NCBI RefSeq assembly: GCF_014596575.1
Contig: NZ_NASZ01000002.1
Location: 62,001-126,000 of the forward strand
Direction of reading: 5' to 3'
Length of the DNA: 64,000 nt
DNA from: Flavobacterium pokkalii
Lineage (GTDB): Bacteria; Bacteroidota; Bacteroidia; Flavobacteriales; Flavobacteriaceae
The translations under genes and the position numbers were made by a program. The notes under the pieces were generated by a model, which saw only the letters and a list, made by a program, of their open reading frames with translations, was not told the DNA's origin and did not search any database. Of this stretch, positions 35,156 through 42,477 are shown in pieces. The number at the start of each line of letters is the position of its first letter. The stretch's first letter is position 1.

Positions 35156-35172
35156 CCCGATAACTATCGGGG
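35156..35172. repeat. Short palindrome CCCGATA..TATCGGG downstream of fabD
   Basis: CCCGATA (35156-35162) and TATCGGG (35165-35171) are complementary with a 2-nt loop. This sequence is a frequent intergenic palindrome in Bacteroidota (from memory). It lies 19 nt beyond the fabD stop. Confidence 0.55.
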
Positions 35173-35190
35173 CTGATGACTGTGTACTAT

Positions 35191-36063
35191 TTAAGCATTC
35201 GCTGTAGCCGCTTCTTTATTGATTTTTCCAATTAATCCTGTTAATACTTTTCCAGGACCAACTTCTGTAAACAATGTAGCTCCGTCAGCAATCATTTGTT
35301 GTACTGATTGTGTCCATTTTACAGGAGCAGTCAATTGGATGATTAAGTTTTTCTTGATTTCTGCTGCATCCGAAACGGCATTTGCAGTTACATTTTGATA
35401 GACAGGGCAGATAGGAGTAGAGAAAGTAGTTGCTTCGATAGCAGCTGCTAATTCTTCTCTTGCAGGCTCCATCATTGGTGAATGGAAAGCACCACCAACA
35501 GGTAATAATAAAGCACGTTTAGCACCCGCTTCTTTCATTTTTTCGCAAGCTAATTCTACTGCTTTGAATTCTCCTGAAATTACTAATTGACCCGGACAGT
35601 TATAGTTAGCAGCAACTACAACTCCGTCGATAGCAGCACAAACTTCTTCTACTACATTGTCAGCTAATCCTAAAACAGCAGCCATTGTTGAAGGTGTAAT
35701 TTCGCAAGCTTTTTGCATTGCTAAAGCTCTTTGAGAAACTAATTTTAATCCGTCTTCAAAAGACAAAGCGCCATTGGCAACCAAAGCTGAAAATTCACCT
35801 AAAGAGTGTCCTGCAACCATTTCAGGATTGAAATCTTCTAAAGTTTTGGCTAAGATTACTGAGTGTAAAAATACAGCCGGTTGAGTAACTTTAGTTTCTT
35901 TTAATTCTTCTGCTGTTCCTTCAAACATGATGTCTGTGATGCGGAAACCTAATATTTCGTTTGCTCTTTCAAACAGTTCTTTTGCTAAAGGTGAATTCTC
36001 ATATAAGTCTTTACCCATTCCTGTAAATTGAGCTCCCTGACCCGGAAATACGTATGCTTTCAT
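35191..36063 (-). CDS. fabD: Malonyl-CoA:ACP transacylase
   Basis: The protein has 290 aa from the ATG at 36063 (MKAYVFPGQGAQF). The frame stays open upstream through a repeat element, but only the ATG gives the family start. It loads malonyl units onto acyl carrier protein for fatty acid synthesis. The active site is Ser87 in GHSLGEF and His194 in GGAFHSPMM, with Arg112 in SQRALAM binding the malonyl carboxylate. The length is normal. No other fab gene is adjacent. Confidence 0.94.
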   Translation of the reverse strand: MKAYVFPGQGAQFTGMGKDLYENSPLAKELFERANEILGFRITDIMFEGTAEELKETKVTQPAVFLHSVILAKTLEDFNPEMVAGHSLGEFSALVANGALSFEDGLKLVSQRALAMQKACEITPSTMAAVLGLADNVVEEVCAAIDGVVVAANYNCPGQLVISGEFKAVELACEKMKEAGAKRALLLPVGGAFHSPMMEPAREELAAAIEATTFSTPICPVYQNVTANAVSDAAEIKKNLIIQLTAPVKWTQSVQQMIADGATLFTEVGPGKVLTGLIGKINKEAATANA

Positions 36064-36080
36064 ATTTTTTAATTTAAAAA

Positions 36081-36109
36081 TTTGCCCTTCGACTGCGCTC
36101 AGGGTGACA
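36081..36109 (-). repeat. REP-like intergenic repeat in the fabD leader
   Basis: The minus strand reads TGTCACCCTGAGCG followed by CAGTCGAAGGGC, a well-known type of Bacteroidota intergenic palindrome. It lies 18 nt upstream of the fabD ATG, downstream of a -7 box (TACTTTTG, complement of 36144-36151), so it would be transcribed in the fabD leader. Confidence 0.65.
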
Positions 36110-36195
36110 TTATTTAAAGATTGAAAATTAGTCAATCGGGATGCAAAAGTACTATTTTTTTAGGATTTTTTAAGAATCATAAATTTTGAGAAAAA

Positions 36196-36234
36196 GAAAA
36201 CCACTTGACTTACCCAAAAAGTTAAGTGGTTTTC
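36196..36234 (-). terminator. Terminator of the YceI gene
   Basis: GAAAACCACTT (36196-36206) pairs with AAGTGGTTTTC (36224-36234) across about 17 nt. On the minus strand it is followed by TTTTTCTC. It ends 27 nt short of the YceI stop codon. Confidence 0.72.
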
Positions 36235-36261
36235 TAATAAATAATAGGGTTTGAAATCAAT

Positions 36262-36789
36262 TTATAGTTTTACCAATTGTAATTCGATGTTCAATTTAAC
36301 GTCCTCTCCCACTAAAACGCCTCCGGTTTCTAAAGCCGAATTCCAGTTTAATCCCCAGTCTTTACGATTTATTTTTCCGGAAATGTTCAGTCCGGCTTTG
36401 GTGTTTCCCCAAGGGTCTTTCATTAGACCACTAAATTCAGCAGGAAGGGTAACGGATTTGGTTACTCCTCTCAAACTTAAATCGCCTGCAATTTCATAAT
36501 CGTCACCGTTTTTAGTAAATGAAGTCGCTTTGAAAGTTAGTTTTGGATGGTTTTCAGCATCAAAAAAGTCACCACTTTTCAGATGGTTGTCTCTGTCGGT
36601 ATTATTGGTGCTAATCGAATCGATGTTGGCTTCAAATTCAATATTGGCATTCTCGAAATTATCGTCTTCTGTCGAAATAGTAGCTTCGTAATCGTTGAAT
36701 TTTCCGGAAACATTAGTAAACATCATGTGTTTTACTTTAAAACCAATTTCTGAGTGTGTAGCGTCAATTGCCCATTTTGTAGTTGCCAT
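36262..36789 (-). CDS. YceI-family protein
   Basis: This 175-aa lipocalin-like barrel binds polyisoprenoid-type lipids. The start is MATTKWAIDATHSEIGFKVKHMM without a signal peptide, so it is cytoplasmic, unlike E. coli YceI. Other family features are NTDRDNHLKSGDFFDAENHPKLTFKAT and GDLSLRGVTKSVTLPAEF. It has its own promoter with a palindromic operator identical in layout to that of the pirin gene 4 kb away, so both probably respond to the same Crp/Fnr-type regulator. A role in oxidative or general stress is inferred from that link. Confidence 0.88.
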   Translation of the reverse strand: MATTKWAIDATHSEIGFKVKHMMFTNVSGKFNDYEATISTEDDNFENANIEFEANIDSISTNNTDRDNHLKSGDFFDAENHPKLTFKATSFTKNGDDYEIAGDLSLRGVTKSVTLPAEFSGLMKDPWGNTKAGLNISGKINRKDWGLNWNSALETGGVLVGEDVKLNIELQLVKL

Positions 36790-36826
36790 AATTATATGTT
36801 TTTATTGTTGTTTTAATTTGATAAGA

Positions 36827-36872
36827 CAAATTTACAGCGACACAATTATTGGAACACTTAATCTAGGTTAAG
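36827..36872 (-). promoter_or_regulatory. YceI promoter with 16-bp palindromic operator
   Basis: On the minus strand the near-palindrome CTTAACCTAGATTAAG (36857-36872) is followed after 22 nt by the -7 box TAAATTTG (36827-36834). The distance from operator to ATG is 67 nt. This layout is repeated exactly before the pirin gene. Confidence 0.7.
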
Positions 36873-36904
36873 AAATAAAGTAATCTTTTGAAAATTAGCT
36901 TTTT

Positions 36905-38281
36905 CTAAGCATTTTTAAGATTACTTTTTTCGAAAGTAATATTTACAACCGTTCCTTTTCCGGTTTCCGATTGTATTTGAAGTTCGCCATTATGCATGCG
37001 GATAATTTTCATTGCAAGAGGTAATCCTAATCCGTAACCGTTGTATTTTGAGGCAATTTTTCCTCTGAAAAAAGGTTCGTACAGAAAAGGAATATCTTCC
37101 GGAGGAATTCCAATTCCAATATCGGTAATGGCGATTTTAATTTTAGAATTGTCAACCGAAAGATTGACAAAAACTTCATCGTTATCCGAATATTTCACGG
37201 CATTGGAAATGATATTATTTAAAGCCAATTCCAACAGCGGTCTGTTGCAGGGAATCGTCAAAAGTGTGTCGTCTTCCGGAATGTTGTTTAGCTTGATATT
37301 CACGCGATTATCCGGAAAAAGAGTGTCGATAGAAGCTTTTACTTCTAAAAGAATTTCGTCAATCCGACCCATATCCAAAACCTGTTTTCTTCCGTCATAG
37401 CCGGTTTGAGTCAATTTTAAAAGACTTTCAGTAAGGTTTCCCAGTTTTGAAGCCTGCTTGTTGATGTTTTCCAAAGAATAGATGTATTCTTCAGTTTTTC
37501 TTTCTTTCAAAAGCATGATTTCCGTTTCGGCAATAATAGTCGTAATTGGTGTTTTGAGTTCATGCGAAGCATTGTTGATAAAATTAGCCTGAATTTCGAA
37601 CGAAGTTTCCAGTCGGTCGAGCATGTCGTTGAAGGTTTTCGTTAAATCTGAAATTTCGTCGTTACCTTCGGCATCTGCTAATCTGTTGTGCAAATTAGAA
37701 GCACTAATGCGATGTACTTCATTAGTGATTCGGGCAATCGGATTGATTACTCTTCGGGCTAAAAATTTCCCAAAAAAGTAAGCGACTATGATAAAGCCAA
37801 TTCCTCCAAAAATTAATATCTGCAAAATATAAATAGTGCTGGTACTTCCGCGACGGTCTATGGCAGTTACAATTACAATGTGTCTTTGGTTGCCTTCGCT
37901 AAAAATTTGTCCGTAATAATAACGATGATTTTCCTCAATCCAGCTGGAACCTTTTTTCATAATAGTATGATAAAATTCCGGTGGAAGATGTAAATCGGTG
38001 TTGTATTCAAAAGTGTTTTTGCTGCTTACTTTCAATACAAAATCTTTTTCTTCAACGAGTTCTTCTAAGCCCTTTTTTTTGAAATCTTTGAAATAATCCT
38101 GATGCACAAGATTTTTTTGATAATAGGCAGATGAAGCAATTTTGGCTCGATCCTGAAGTCTTTTGATGAAATAATATTGGTTGTTTTGCTTAAAAAGAGA
38201 AAAAATAACAATGCAAAGCAGCAAGGTACTGAAACCCGAAAGGGCAATATAAGTAATGGTTATTTTCTTTCTGATTTGCAT
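36905..38281 (-). CDS. Sensor histidine kinase of an OmpR-type two-component system
   Basis: This 458-aa protein has two transmembrane segments (about 8-30 and 150-172) enclosing a periplasmic sensor of about 120 residues, a HAMP domain (FLARRVINPIARITNEVHRI), a HisKA domain with the phosphorylated His in NNASHELKTPITTI, and an HATPase domain with NIISNAVKYSD (N box), DIGIGIPPED (G1) and GYGLGLPLAMKI (G2). It is 3 nt downstream of the response regulator and co-transcribed. The signal sensed is unknown. Confidence 0.92.
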   Translation of the reverse strand: MQIRKKITITYIALSGFSTLLLCIVIFSLFKQNNQYYFIKRLQDRAKIASSAYYQKNLVHQDYFKDFKKKGLEELVEEKDFVLKVSSKNTFEYNTDLHLPPEFYHTIMKKGSSWIEENHRYYYGQIFSEGNQRHIVIVTAIDRRGSTSTIYILQILIFGGIGFIIVAYFFGKFLARRVINPIARITNEVHRISASNLHNRLADAEGNDEISDLTKTFNDMLDRLETSFEIQANFINNASHELKTPITTIIAETEIMLLKERKTEEYIYSLENINKQASKLGNLTESLLKLTQTGYDGRKQVLDMGRIDEILLEVKASIDTLFPDNRVNIKLNNIPEDDTLLTIPCNRPLLELALNNIISNAVKYSDNDEVFVNLSVDNSKIKIAITDIGIGIPPEDIPFLYEPFFRGKIASKYNGYGLGLPLAMKIIRMHNGELQIQSETGKGTVVNITFEKSNLKNA

Positions 38282-38284
38282 AAA

Positions 38285-38959
38285 TTAGGGTTTTAAAATG
38301 TAACCTAAACCTTTGATGGTGTGGATTAATTTGTTTTGAAAGGGTTTGTCAATCTTATTTCTTAAATAGTTGATATACACATCAACTACATTCGTGTTCA
38401 TGTCAAAACTGATGCCCCAGACATTGTCGAGAATTTGTTCCCGGGACAAAATAATTTCAGGATTATTGGCTAAATATTGTAATAATTTGAATTCTTTGGC
38501 GGTTAACTGAATAACTTCGCCATTTCTTTTTACTGATTTAGCGCGGTTGTCAATTTCCAAATCGTCAATCTGAATCAGACTATTGGGTTGGTGTTTCTGG
38601 CTGGATCTTCTGGCCAAAGCAGCGATTCGAGCTTCTAATTCGGTGAATTTAAAAGGTTTTACCAAATAATCATCGGCTCCCGAATTGAGTCCGGTCACAA
38701 TGTTTTCGGTAGTTCCTAAAGCGGTTAAAAGCAGGATGGGAACAAAGTTTTTTTCGGCACGGAGTTTTTTACAAATTTCAATTCCGTTAATGTCCGGTAA
38801 CATGATATCCAGAATAACCACATCAAAATCTTCGTTCAAAATCATTTCTAAAGCAGTTGTCCCGTTTTGAGCAACGCTTACTTCATTGTCGTTTTCCGAA
38901 AGTCCTCTTCGTATGATGGATAAAAGATGTGGTTCGTCTTCAACGATAAGTAGTTTCAT
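38285..38959 (-). CDS. OmpR/PhoB-family response regulator
   Basis: This 224-aa protein has a receiver domain (1-120) with acidic pocket EDE at 7-9, phospho-acceptor Asp51 (VVILDIMLPD), Thr in LLLTALG and Lys in YLVKPF. A winged-helix DNA-binding domain (about 128-222) follows: LTAKEFKLLQYLANNPEIILSREQILDNVWG and NVVDVYINYLRNKID. Its promoter has TAATTTTG (complement of 38979-38986) with TTG 23 nt upstream (complement of 39010-39012). It forms a two-gene operon with the kinase. Confidence 0.93.
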   Translation of the reverse strand: MKLLIVEDEPHLLSIIRRGLSENDNEVSVAQNGTTALEMILNEDFDVVILDIMLPDINGIEICKKLRAEKNFVPILLLTALGTTENIVTGLNSGADDYLVKPFKFTELEARIAALARRSSQKHQPNSLIQIDDLEIDNRAKSVKRNGEVIQLTAKEFKLLQYLANNPEIILSREQILDNVWGISFDMNTNVVDVYINYLRNKIDKPFQNKLIHTIKGLGYILKP

Positions 38960-39050
38960 AAATGATTTTTTTCTGAATCAAAATTAAATATTGTCTTCTT
39001 AAAAATTTGCAAAAACAGTATTTATCTTTTCTTTATCGGTAAAAATAAAT

Positions 39051-39075
39051 AAAGCGTCACCTTGAGTAACGCTTT
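39051..39075 (-). terminator. Terminator of the Crp-pirin-OsmC cluster
   Basis: AAAGCGT (39051-39057) pairs with ACGCTTT (39069-39075), with an inner partly paired region; A/T runs flank it. It lies 18 nt beyond the ferredoxin-like gene. Confidence 0.65.
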
Positions 39076-39092
39076 TTAGGATTGAAAAAGAT

Positions 39093-39320
39093 TTATTTTT
39101 TGTTCAAAAAATAGGTCAAAGCTCCTGAAGGGCATTTGTTTACGGTTTCAATTATTTTTTCGGAAGAAGAAGCCTCGGGTTTAATCCAGGGTTTTTCTCT
39201 GGGTTGGAAAACGTCAGGATTGTTGCGGGCGCAATTTGCGGAATGGATGCATTTAGCCGATTGCCATACAATGGTCACTTCGCCATTAGTGTACTCTTTA
39301 GTAATGTTTTTTGGATCCAT
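39093..39320 (-). CDS. (4Fe-4S) mono-cluster protein, YjdI-like
   Basis: This 75-aa protein matches the YjdI/Fer4_19 family: YTNGEVTIVWQSAKCIHSANCARNNPDVF with Cys24 and Cys30, and VNKCPSGALTYFL with Cys62. The usual ferredoxin spacing is reduced, so a mononuclear or single cluster is expected. It is the last gene of the set pirin, GNAT, OsmC, YjdI, and starts 2 nt before the OsmC stop region. In E. coli yjdI is next to yjdJ, a GNAT like the one here, which supports a shared role. Confidence 0.85.
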   Translation of the reverse strand: MDPKNITKEYTNGEVTIVWQSAKCIHSANCARNNPDVFQPREKPWIKPEASSSEKIIETVNKCPSGALTYFLNKK

Positions 39321-39322
39321 GA

Positions 39323-39730
39323 TTACAGTAGGGTATTAATAGTTATTTTTCCTTTTAATATTTTAGAAACAGGACATTTGTCTGCAATTATTGCCAGTCG
39401 TTCCTTTTGTTCGGGAGTAATTTCAGTTGAAAAAGAAATTTGTCTGGAAAAAATAGTTTCAAATTCACCATCAAATTCCTGAGCAGCGTTAAGACTAACA
39501 TTGATTTCTGGAATATCCCAACCTTTACGGTCAATATACATACGTAAAGTGGCGAGTGTACAACTGGCAAGTGAAGCTAAAAGTGCCGAAAATGGATCAG
39601 GTCCTAAGTTTTTTCCGCCGTTGCTTTCGGGTTCATCCATGATAAGTTGTCCATTGCGCCAGGAAATGGTGCACAAATATTTTTGTGTGCCAATGGTGCC
39701 AACGATATCTTTTTCTAGTAAATTTTTCAT
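39323..39730 (-). CDS. OsmC/Ohr-family peroxiredoxin-like protein
   Basis: This 135-aa protein has the OsmC fold with two conserved cysteines, Cys57 in LASLASCTLATLRMY and Cys119 in IADKCPVSKILKG, as needed for thiol-dependent reduction of organic hydroperoxides. It lacks any extra hydrolase domain. It lies 32 nt after the GNAT gene and 2 nt before the YjdI-like gene. The context of pirin and a Crp/Fnr regulator fits a redox stress response (inference). Confidence 0.88.
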   Translation of the reverse strand: MKNLLEKDIVGTIGTQKYLCTISWRNGQLIMDEPESNGGKNLGPDPFSALLASLASCTLATLRMYIDRKGWDIPEINVSLNAAQEFDGEFETIFSRQISFSTEITPEQKERLAIIADKCPVSKILKGKITINTLL

Positions 39731-39762
39731 ATCAAATTTTAATAAATGAATTTTTATACTGT

Positions 39763-40047
39763 TTACAAAACATCACTATACTCTGGTGTTTTGTCAAAAA
39801 CTTTTTTCGCAAATGGACACAAAGGAAGAATTTTTAGGTTTTTTTCTCTGGCAAATGAAACCGCTTTTTCGACCATTTTCTTTCCAAAATTTTTTCCGTT
39901 GTGTCCCGGATTTACTTCGGTGTGGTCGATAATGATTTTGTGAGGCCCTGCAAAAACAAACGTCATTTTTGCTTCAATACGATCATTTACTTTTACATAA
40001 AAATAGCCTTTTTTGTCATTGTATTCTACACCTAAAATTTCTTCCAT
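39763..40047 (-). CDS. Small GNAT-family acetyltransferase (YjdJ-like)
   Basis: This 94-aa protein is the short one-domain form of GNAT: FYVKVNDRIEAKMTFVFAGPHKIIIDHTEVNPGHNGKNFGKKMVEKAVSFAREKNLKILPLCPFAKKVFDKTPEY. The acetyl-CoA loop (HNGKNFGKKM) and the PLCPF motif are those of the YjdJ group. The substrate is unknown. It is 11 nt downstream of pirin and part of the same operon. Confidence 0.87.
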   Translation of the reverse strand: MEEILGVEYNDKKGYFYVKVNDRIEAKMTFVFAGPHKIIIDHTEVNPGHNGKNFGKKMVEKAVSFAREKNLKILPLCPFAKKVFDKTPEYSDVL

Positions 40048-40058
40048 TGTTCTTTTAT

Positions 40059-40775
40059 TTAGTAATTCATTGGGATTTCCATTAATAGAAATTTAGCATC
40101 AGTTGTGGCTTTAATATCTAAAGTTTTGAAATCGCTAATTCCATAACCATCACGGGTTTCTAATTCCTGTCCGTCGATAGTGATGTTTCCAGAAATAACA
40201 AAAATATACAATCCGTTTCCTTCTTGGTTTAATTGGTAAGTTTTTGAAAAATCTTTGTCAAAATCTGCTAGATAAAACCAGGCATCCTGATGAATCCAGA
40301 CGCCGGCATCTTCCGGATTTGGAGATAAAATTTGTGCAAAATCATTTTTTTCTAAAGATTTGTCTAAGGTAATTTGTTGGTAACGTGGTGTTACATTGCG
40401 CATTTTTGGGAACAGCCAAATTTGGAATAATTTGGTTTGCTGGTCGTGATTCGGATTGAATTCACTGTGTTGAATTCCGGTTCCGGCACTCATTACCTGC
40501 ACATCTCCAGTTTTAATGGTTGCAGCATTTCCCATACTGTCTTTATGTGCTAAATCGCCTTCGAGAGGAATCGTAATGATTTCCATATTGTCATGCGGAT
40601 GTGTTCCAAAACCCATTCCGGCAGCAATGGTATCGTCGTTCAAAACACGAAGTGCTCCAAAATGTACTCTGTCCGGATTGTACCAGCTGCCAAAACTAAA
40701 ACTATGATAAGCGTTTAACCATCCGTGATTAGCGTGTCCTCTTGTGTCTGCTTTATGTAAAACTGTAGTTGCCAT
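40059..40775 (-). CDS. Pirin-family protein (YhhW-like)
   Basis: This 238-aa bicupin has an N-terminal cupin carrying the metal site: GFGTHPHDNMEIITIPLEG and GIQHSEFNPN, giving His, His, His and Glu ligands for Fe or Zn. YhhW-type pirins can act as quercetin 2,3-dioxygenases, but the in vivo role is not settled. It starts with MATTVLHKADTRGHANHGWLNAYHSFSFGSWYNP, the classical start. It is led by a promoter with a perfect palindrome and is probably under control of the Crp/Fnr gene just upstream. Confidence 0.92.
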   Translation of the reverse strand: MATTVLHKADTRGHANHGWLNAYHSFSFGSWYNPDRVHFGALRVLNDDTIAAGMGFGTHPHDNMEIITIPLEGDLAHKDSMGNAATIKTGDVQVMSAGTGIQHSEFNPNHDQQTKLFQIWLFPKMRNVTPRYQQITLDKSLEKNDFAQILSPNPEDAGVWIHQDAWFYLADFDKDFSKTYQLNQEGNGLYIFVISGNITIDGQELETRDGYGISDFKTLDIKATTDAKFLLMEIPMNY

Positions 40776-40814
40776 AATGTATGTGTTTTTGTTAGTTGTT
40801 AAATTATTACCTTA

Positions 40815-40860
40815 CAAATTTACAACCATAGGAAGTCTTTTGTACTTAACCTAGGTTAAG
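40815..40860 (-). promoter_or_regulatory. Pirin promoter with perfect 16-bp palindromic operator
   Basis: The palindrome CTTAACCTAGGTTAAG (40845-40860) lies 22 nt upstream of the minus-strand -7 box TAAATTTG (40815-40822) and 69 nt from the ATG. Its centre would be about 42-43 bp before the transcription start, the usual position for class II activation by a Crp/Fnr protein. Confidence 0.75.
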
Positions 40861-40867
40861 AAAGCAT

Positions 40868-41449
40868 TCAGATTTTGTTTTTGAGTATTCGGGATTTCAT
40901 TTTACTGAAAAATTCCGGTGTGACACCTATATAGGAAGCAATTTGTTTCTGAGGAATTTTTTGCATTAAATCTGGATATCTTTTGCAAAATTTATCAAAG
41001 CGTTCTTCGGCTGATAAACTTAAATTATCCATCAGGCGTTCCTGATGCGCAACTAATGAATTTTCGATAAGAATTCTGAAAAAACGTTCCAGTTTTGGAA
41101 TTTCGGTATACAGTTGTTCCTGATTCTCTTTGGAAAGTAAAACCAATTCAGCGTCTTCTAAAACTTCAATGAACAGATTGCCGGGTTTTTGCGAAATAAG
41201 GCTGTACATGTCACCAATCCACCAGCCTTTGCAGGCAAATTGCAATACATGTTCCACAATATTATCGTTGATGTTAAAACTTCTTAAAACACCCGAATTT
41301 ACAAAATAGGAATATTGGCAAATTTCGCCCGGACTTAACAAAATAGTCTTGGCTTTGTGTTGTTGTATTTCGAGTTTGCTTGCAAAAAGCTCTTTTTCTT
41401 CGGGAGTGAGTGAAACATGTTTTTCAATACTGTCTATAATCAAAGGCAT
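40868..41449 (-). CDS. Crp/Fnr-family transcriptional regulator
   Basis: This 193-aa protein has a cyclic-nucleotide-binding-type sensor domain (about 10-125: KTILLSPGEICQYSYFVNSGVLRSF, FIEVLEDAELVLLSKEN) and a C-terminal winged helix (SLSAEERFDKFCKRYPDLMQKIPQKQIASYIGVTPEFFSKMKSRIL). The effector residues for cAMP are not seen, and no cysteine cluster for an Fe-S centre is present. It ends 8 nt before the palindrome of the pirin promoter, in the same orientation. It is the best candidate for the regulator of that palindrome, which also appears before YceI. Confidence 0.88.
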   Translation of the reverse strand: MPLIIDSIEKHVSLTPEEKELFASKLEIQQHKAKTILLSPGEICQYSYFVNSGVLRSFNINDNIVEHVLQFACKGWWIGDMYSLISQKPGNLFIEVLEDAELVLLSKENQEQLYTEIPKLERFFRILIENSLVAHQERLMDNLSLSAEERFDKFCKRYPDLMQKIPQKQIASYIGVTPEFFSKMKSRILKNKI

Positions 41450-41700
41450 GTTACTTTTTTAAAAGTTTAATCTTGCTAAGATAGTCATTAAATAGAGAAA
41501 AATAGTTTTGAATTTGGTTAATGCAGTATTTGATAGTTACTTTTTTTTGTGAAAATTTGTTATTTGTTGTTTTTTTTGGAATTAAAAACTTTCTTTTAAT
41601 TAGTGATGTGGTTGAAATTGTTATATTAGCAATGATAAAGCTTGAAAATAAGAATTCTAATTCAAAAGAAGCGAATATATAGCAAATCAGTAGTTTGATA

Positions 41701-42321
41701 ATGGAAAAGGCGAGTTGCAAAATGTCAGAAACAAAGGAAATTAATAATAAGTTGTTGATTTTAGAACTCATTGAGGGGAATGAAAAAGCCTTCAGTGAGC
41801 TTTTTAATATATTTTGTAATGATGTTTATGCTTATAGTTTGAGCATGCTTAAAAATACCGCGCTTGCTGAAGAAATCGTTCAGGATGTGTTTTTAAATAT
41901 CTGGCTGCACAGAGACCGCCTTAATCCGGACTTGTCTTTTAAATCTTATGTGTTTACCATAACACGAAATCTAACATTTAATCTTATCAGTAAAGTAGCG
42001 AACAGTGATAAGCTGAAAGAAGAAGTGTTTTATACCAGTCAAAAATCATATAGTCCTATTGAGGATACTATTGCCGAAGCAGATTATGAAGCGATAAGAA
42101 CTCAGGCAATAGAACAATTGCCGCCTAAACGCAGAATGATTTTTGAAATGTCCCGTAATAGAGAAATGAGTTACGAGGAAATCAGTAAAGAATTAAATAT
42201 CTCTGTGAGTACTGTAAAAGGCCAGATGAGTAAGGCTTTGGCAGAGATTAGAAATTTTTTGGAAACTCATGGCGATGTTACGCTTTTAATTACCCTTATT
42301 TCCTCTCGTTGGTTAGAATAA
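41701..42321 (+). CDS. ECF-type RNA polymerase sigma factor
   Basis: This 206-aa sigma-70 family protein has region 2 (about 20-90: EKAFSELFNIFCNDVYAYSLSMLKNTALAEEIVQDVFLNIW) and region 4 (about 135-185: LPPKRRMIFEMSRNREMSYEEISKELNISVSTVKGQMSKAL) and belongs to the Bacteroidetes group that pairs with FecR. The ATG at 41701 is preferred over an upstream TTG; an ATG at 41722 is also possible. It is followed by a FecR anti-sigma, a SusC with an STN domain and SusD, so it should switch on this uptake locus when the receptor is occupied. Confidence 0.92.
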   Translation: MEKASCKMSETKEINNKLLILELIEGNEKAFSELFNIFCNDVYAYSLSMLKNTALAEEIVQDVFLNIWLHRDRLNPDLSFKSYVFTITRNLTFNLISKVANSDKLKEEVFYTSQKSYSPIEDTIAEADYEAIRTQAIEQLPPKRRMIFEMSRNREMSYEEISKELNISVSTVKGQMSKALAEIRNFLETHGDVTLLITLISSRWLE

Positions 42322-42477
42322 TCGGCTCCTGATTATTGGTTTTATTTCCTTTTTTATGTTTTTTATTTTTTCGTATTACTTATGTTTTGTTATTATTTTT
42401 TTATTTTTCGAAAAAAATAATAATATTGAGTAGTACTTTTATATTTCTCATCTGTATTATATATAAGAACGTTTATT

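Noticed and set aside
36064-36135. N-terminal extension of FabD reading LSAVEGQIFKLKN
   Set aside because: It is translated repeat-element sequence; the conserved start MKAYVFPGQG is at 36063.
41451-41771. 106-codon minus-strand frame between the Crp/Fnr and sigma-factor genes
   Set aside because: It runs antisense into the sigma gene, is made of Ile/Leu/Lys from AT-rich DNA, and shows no family pattern or leader.
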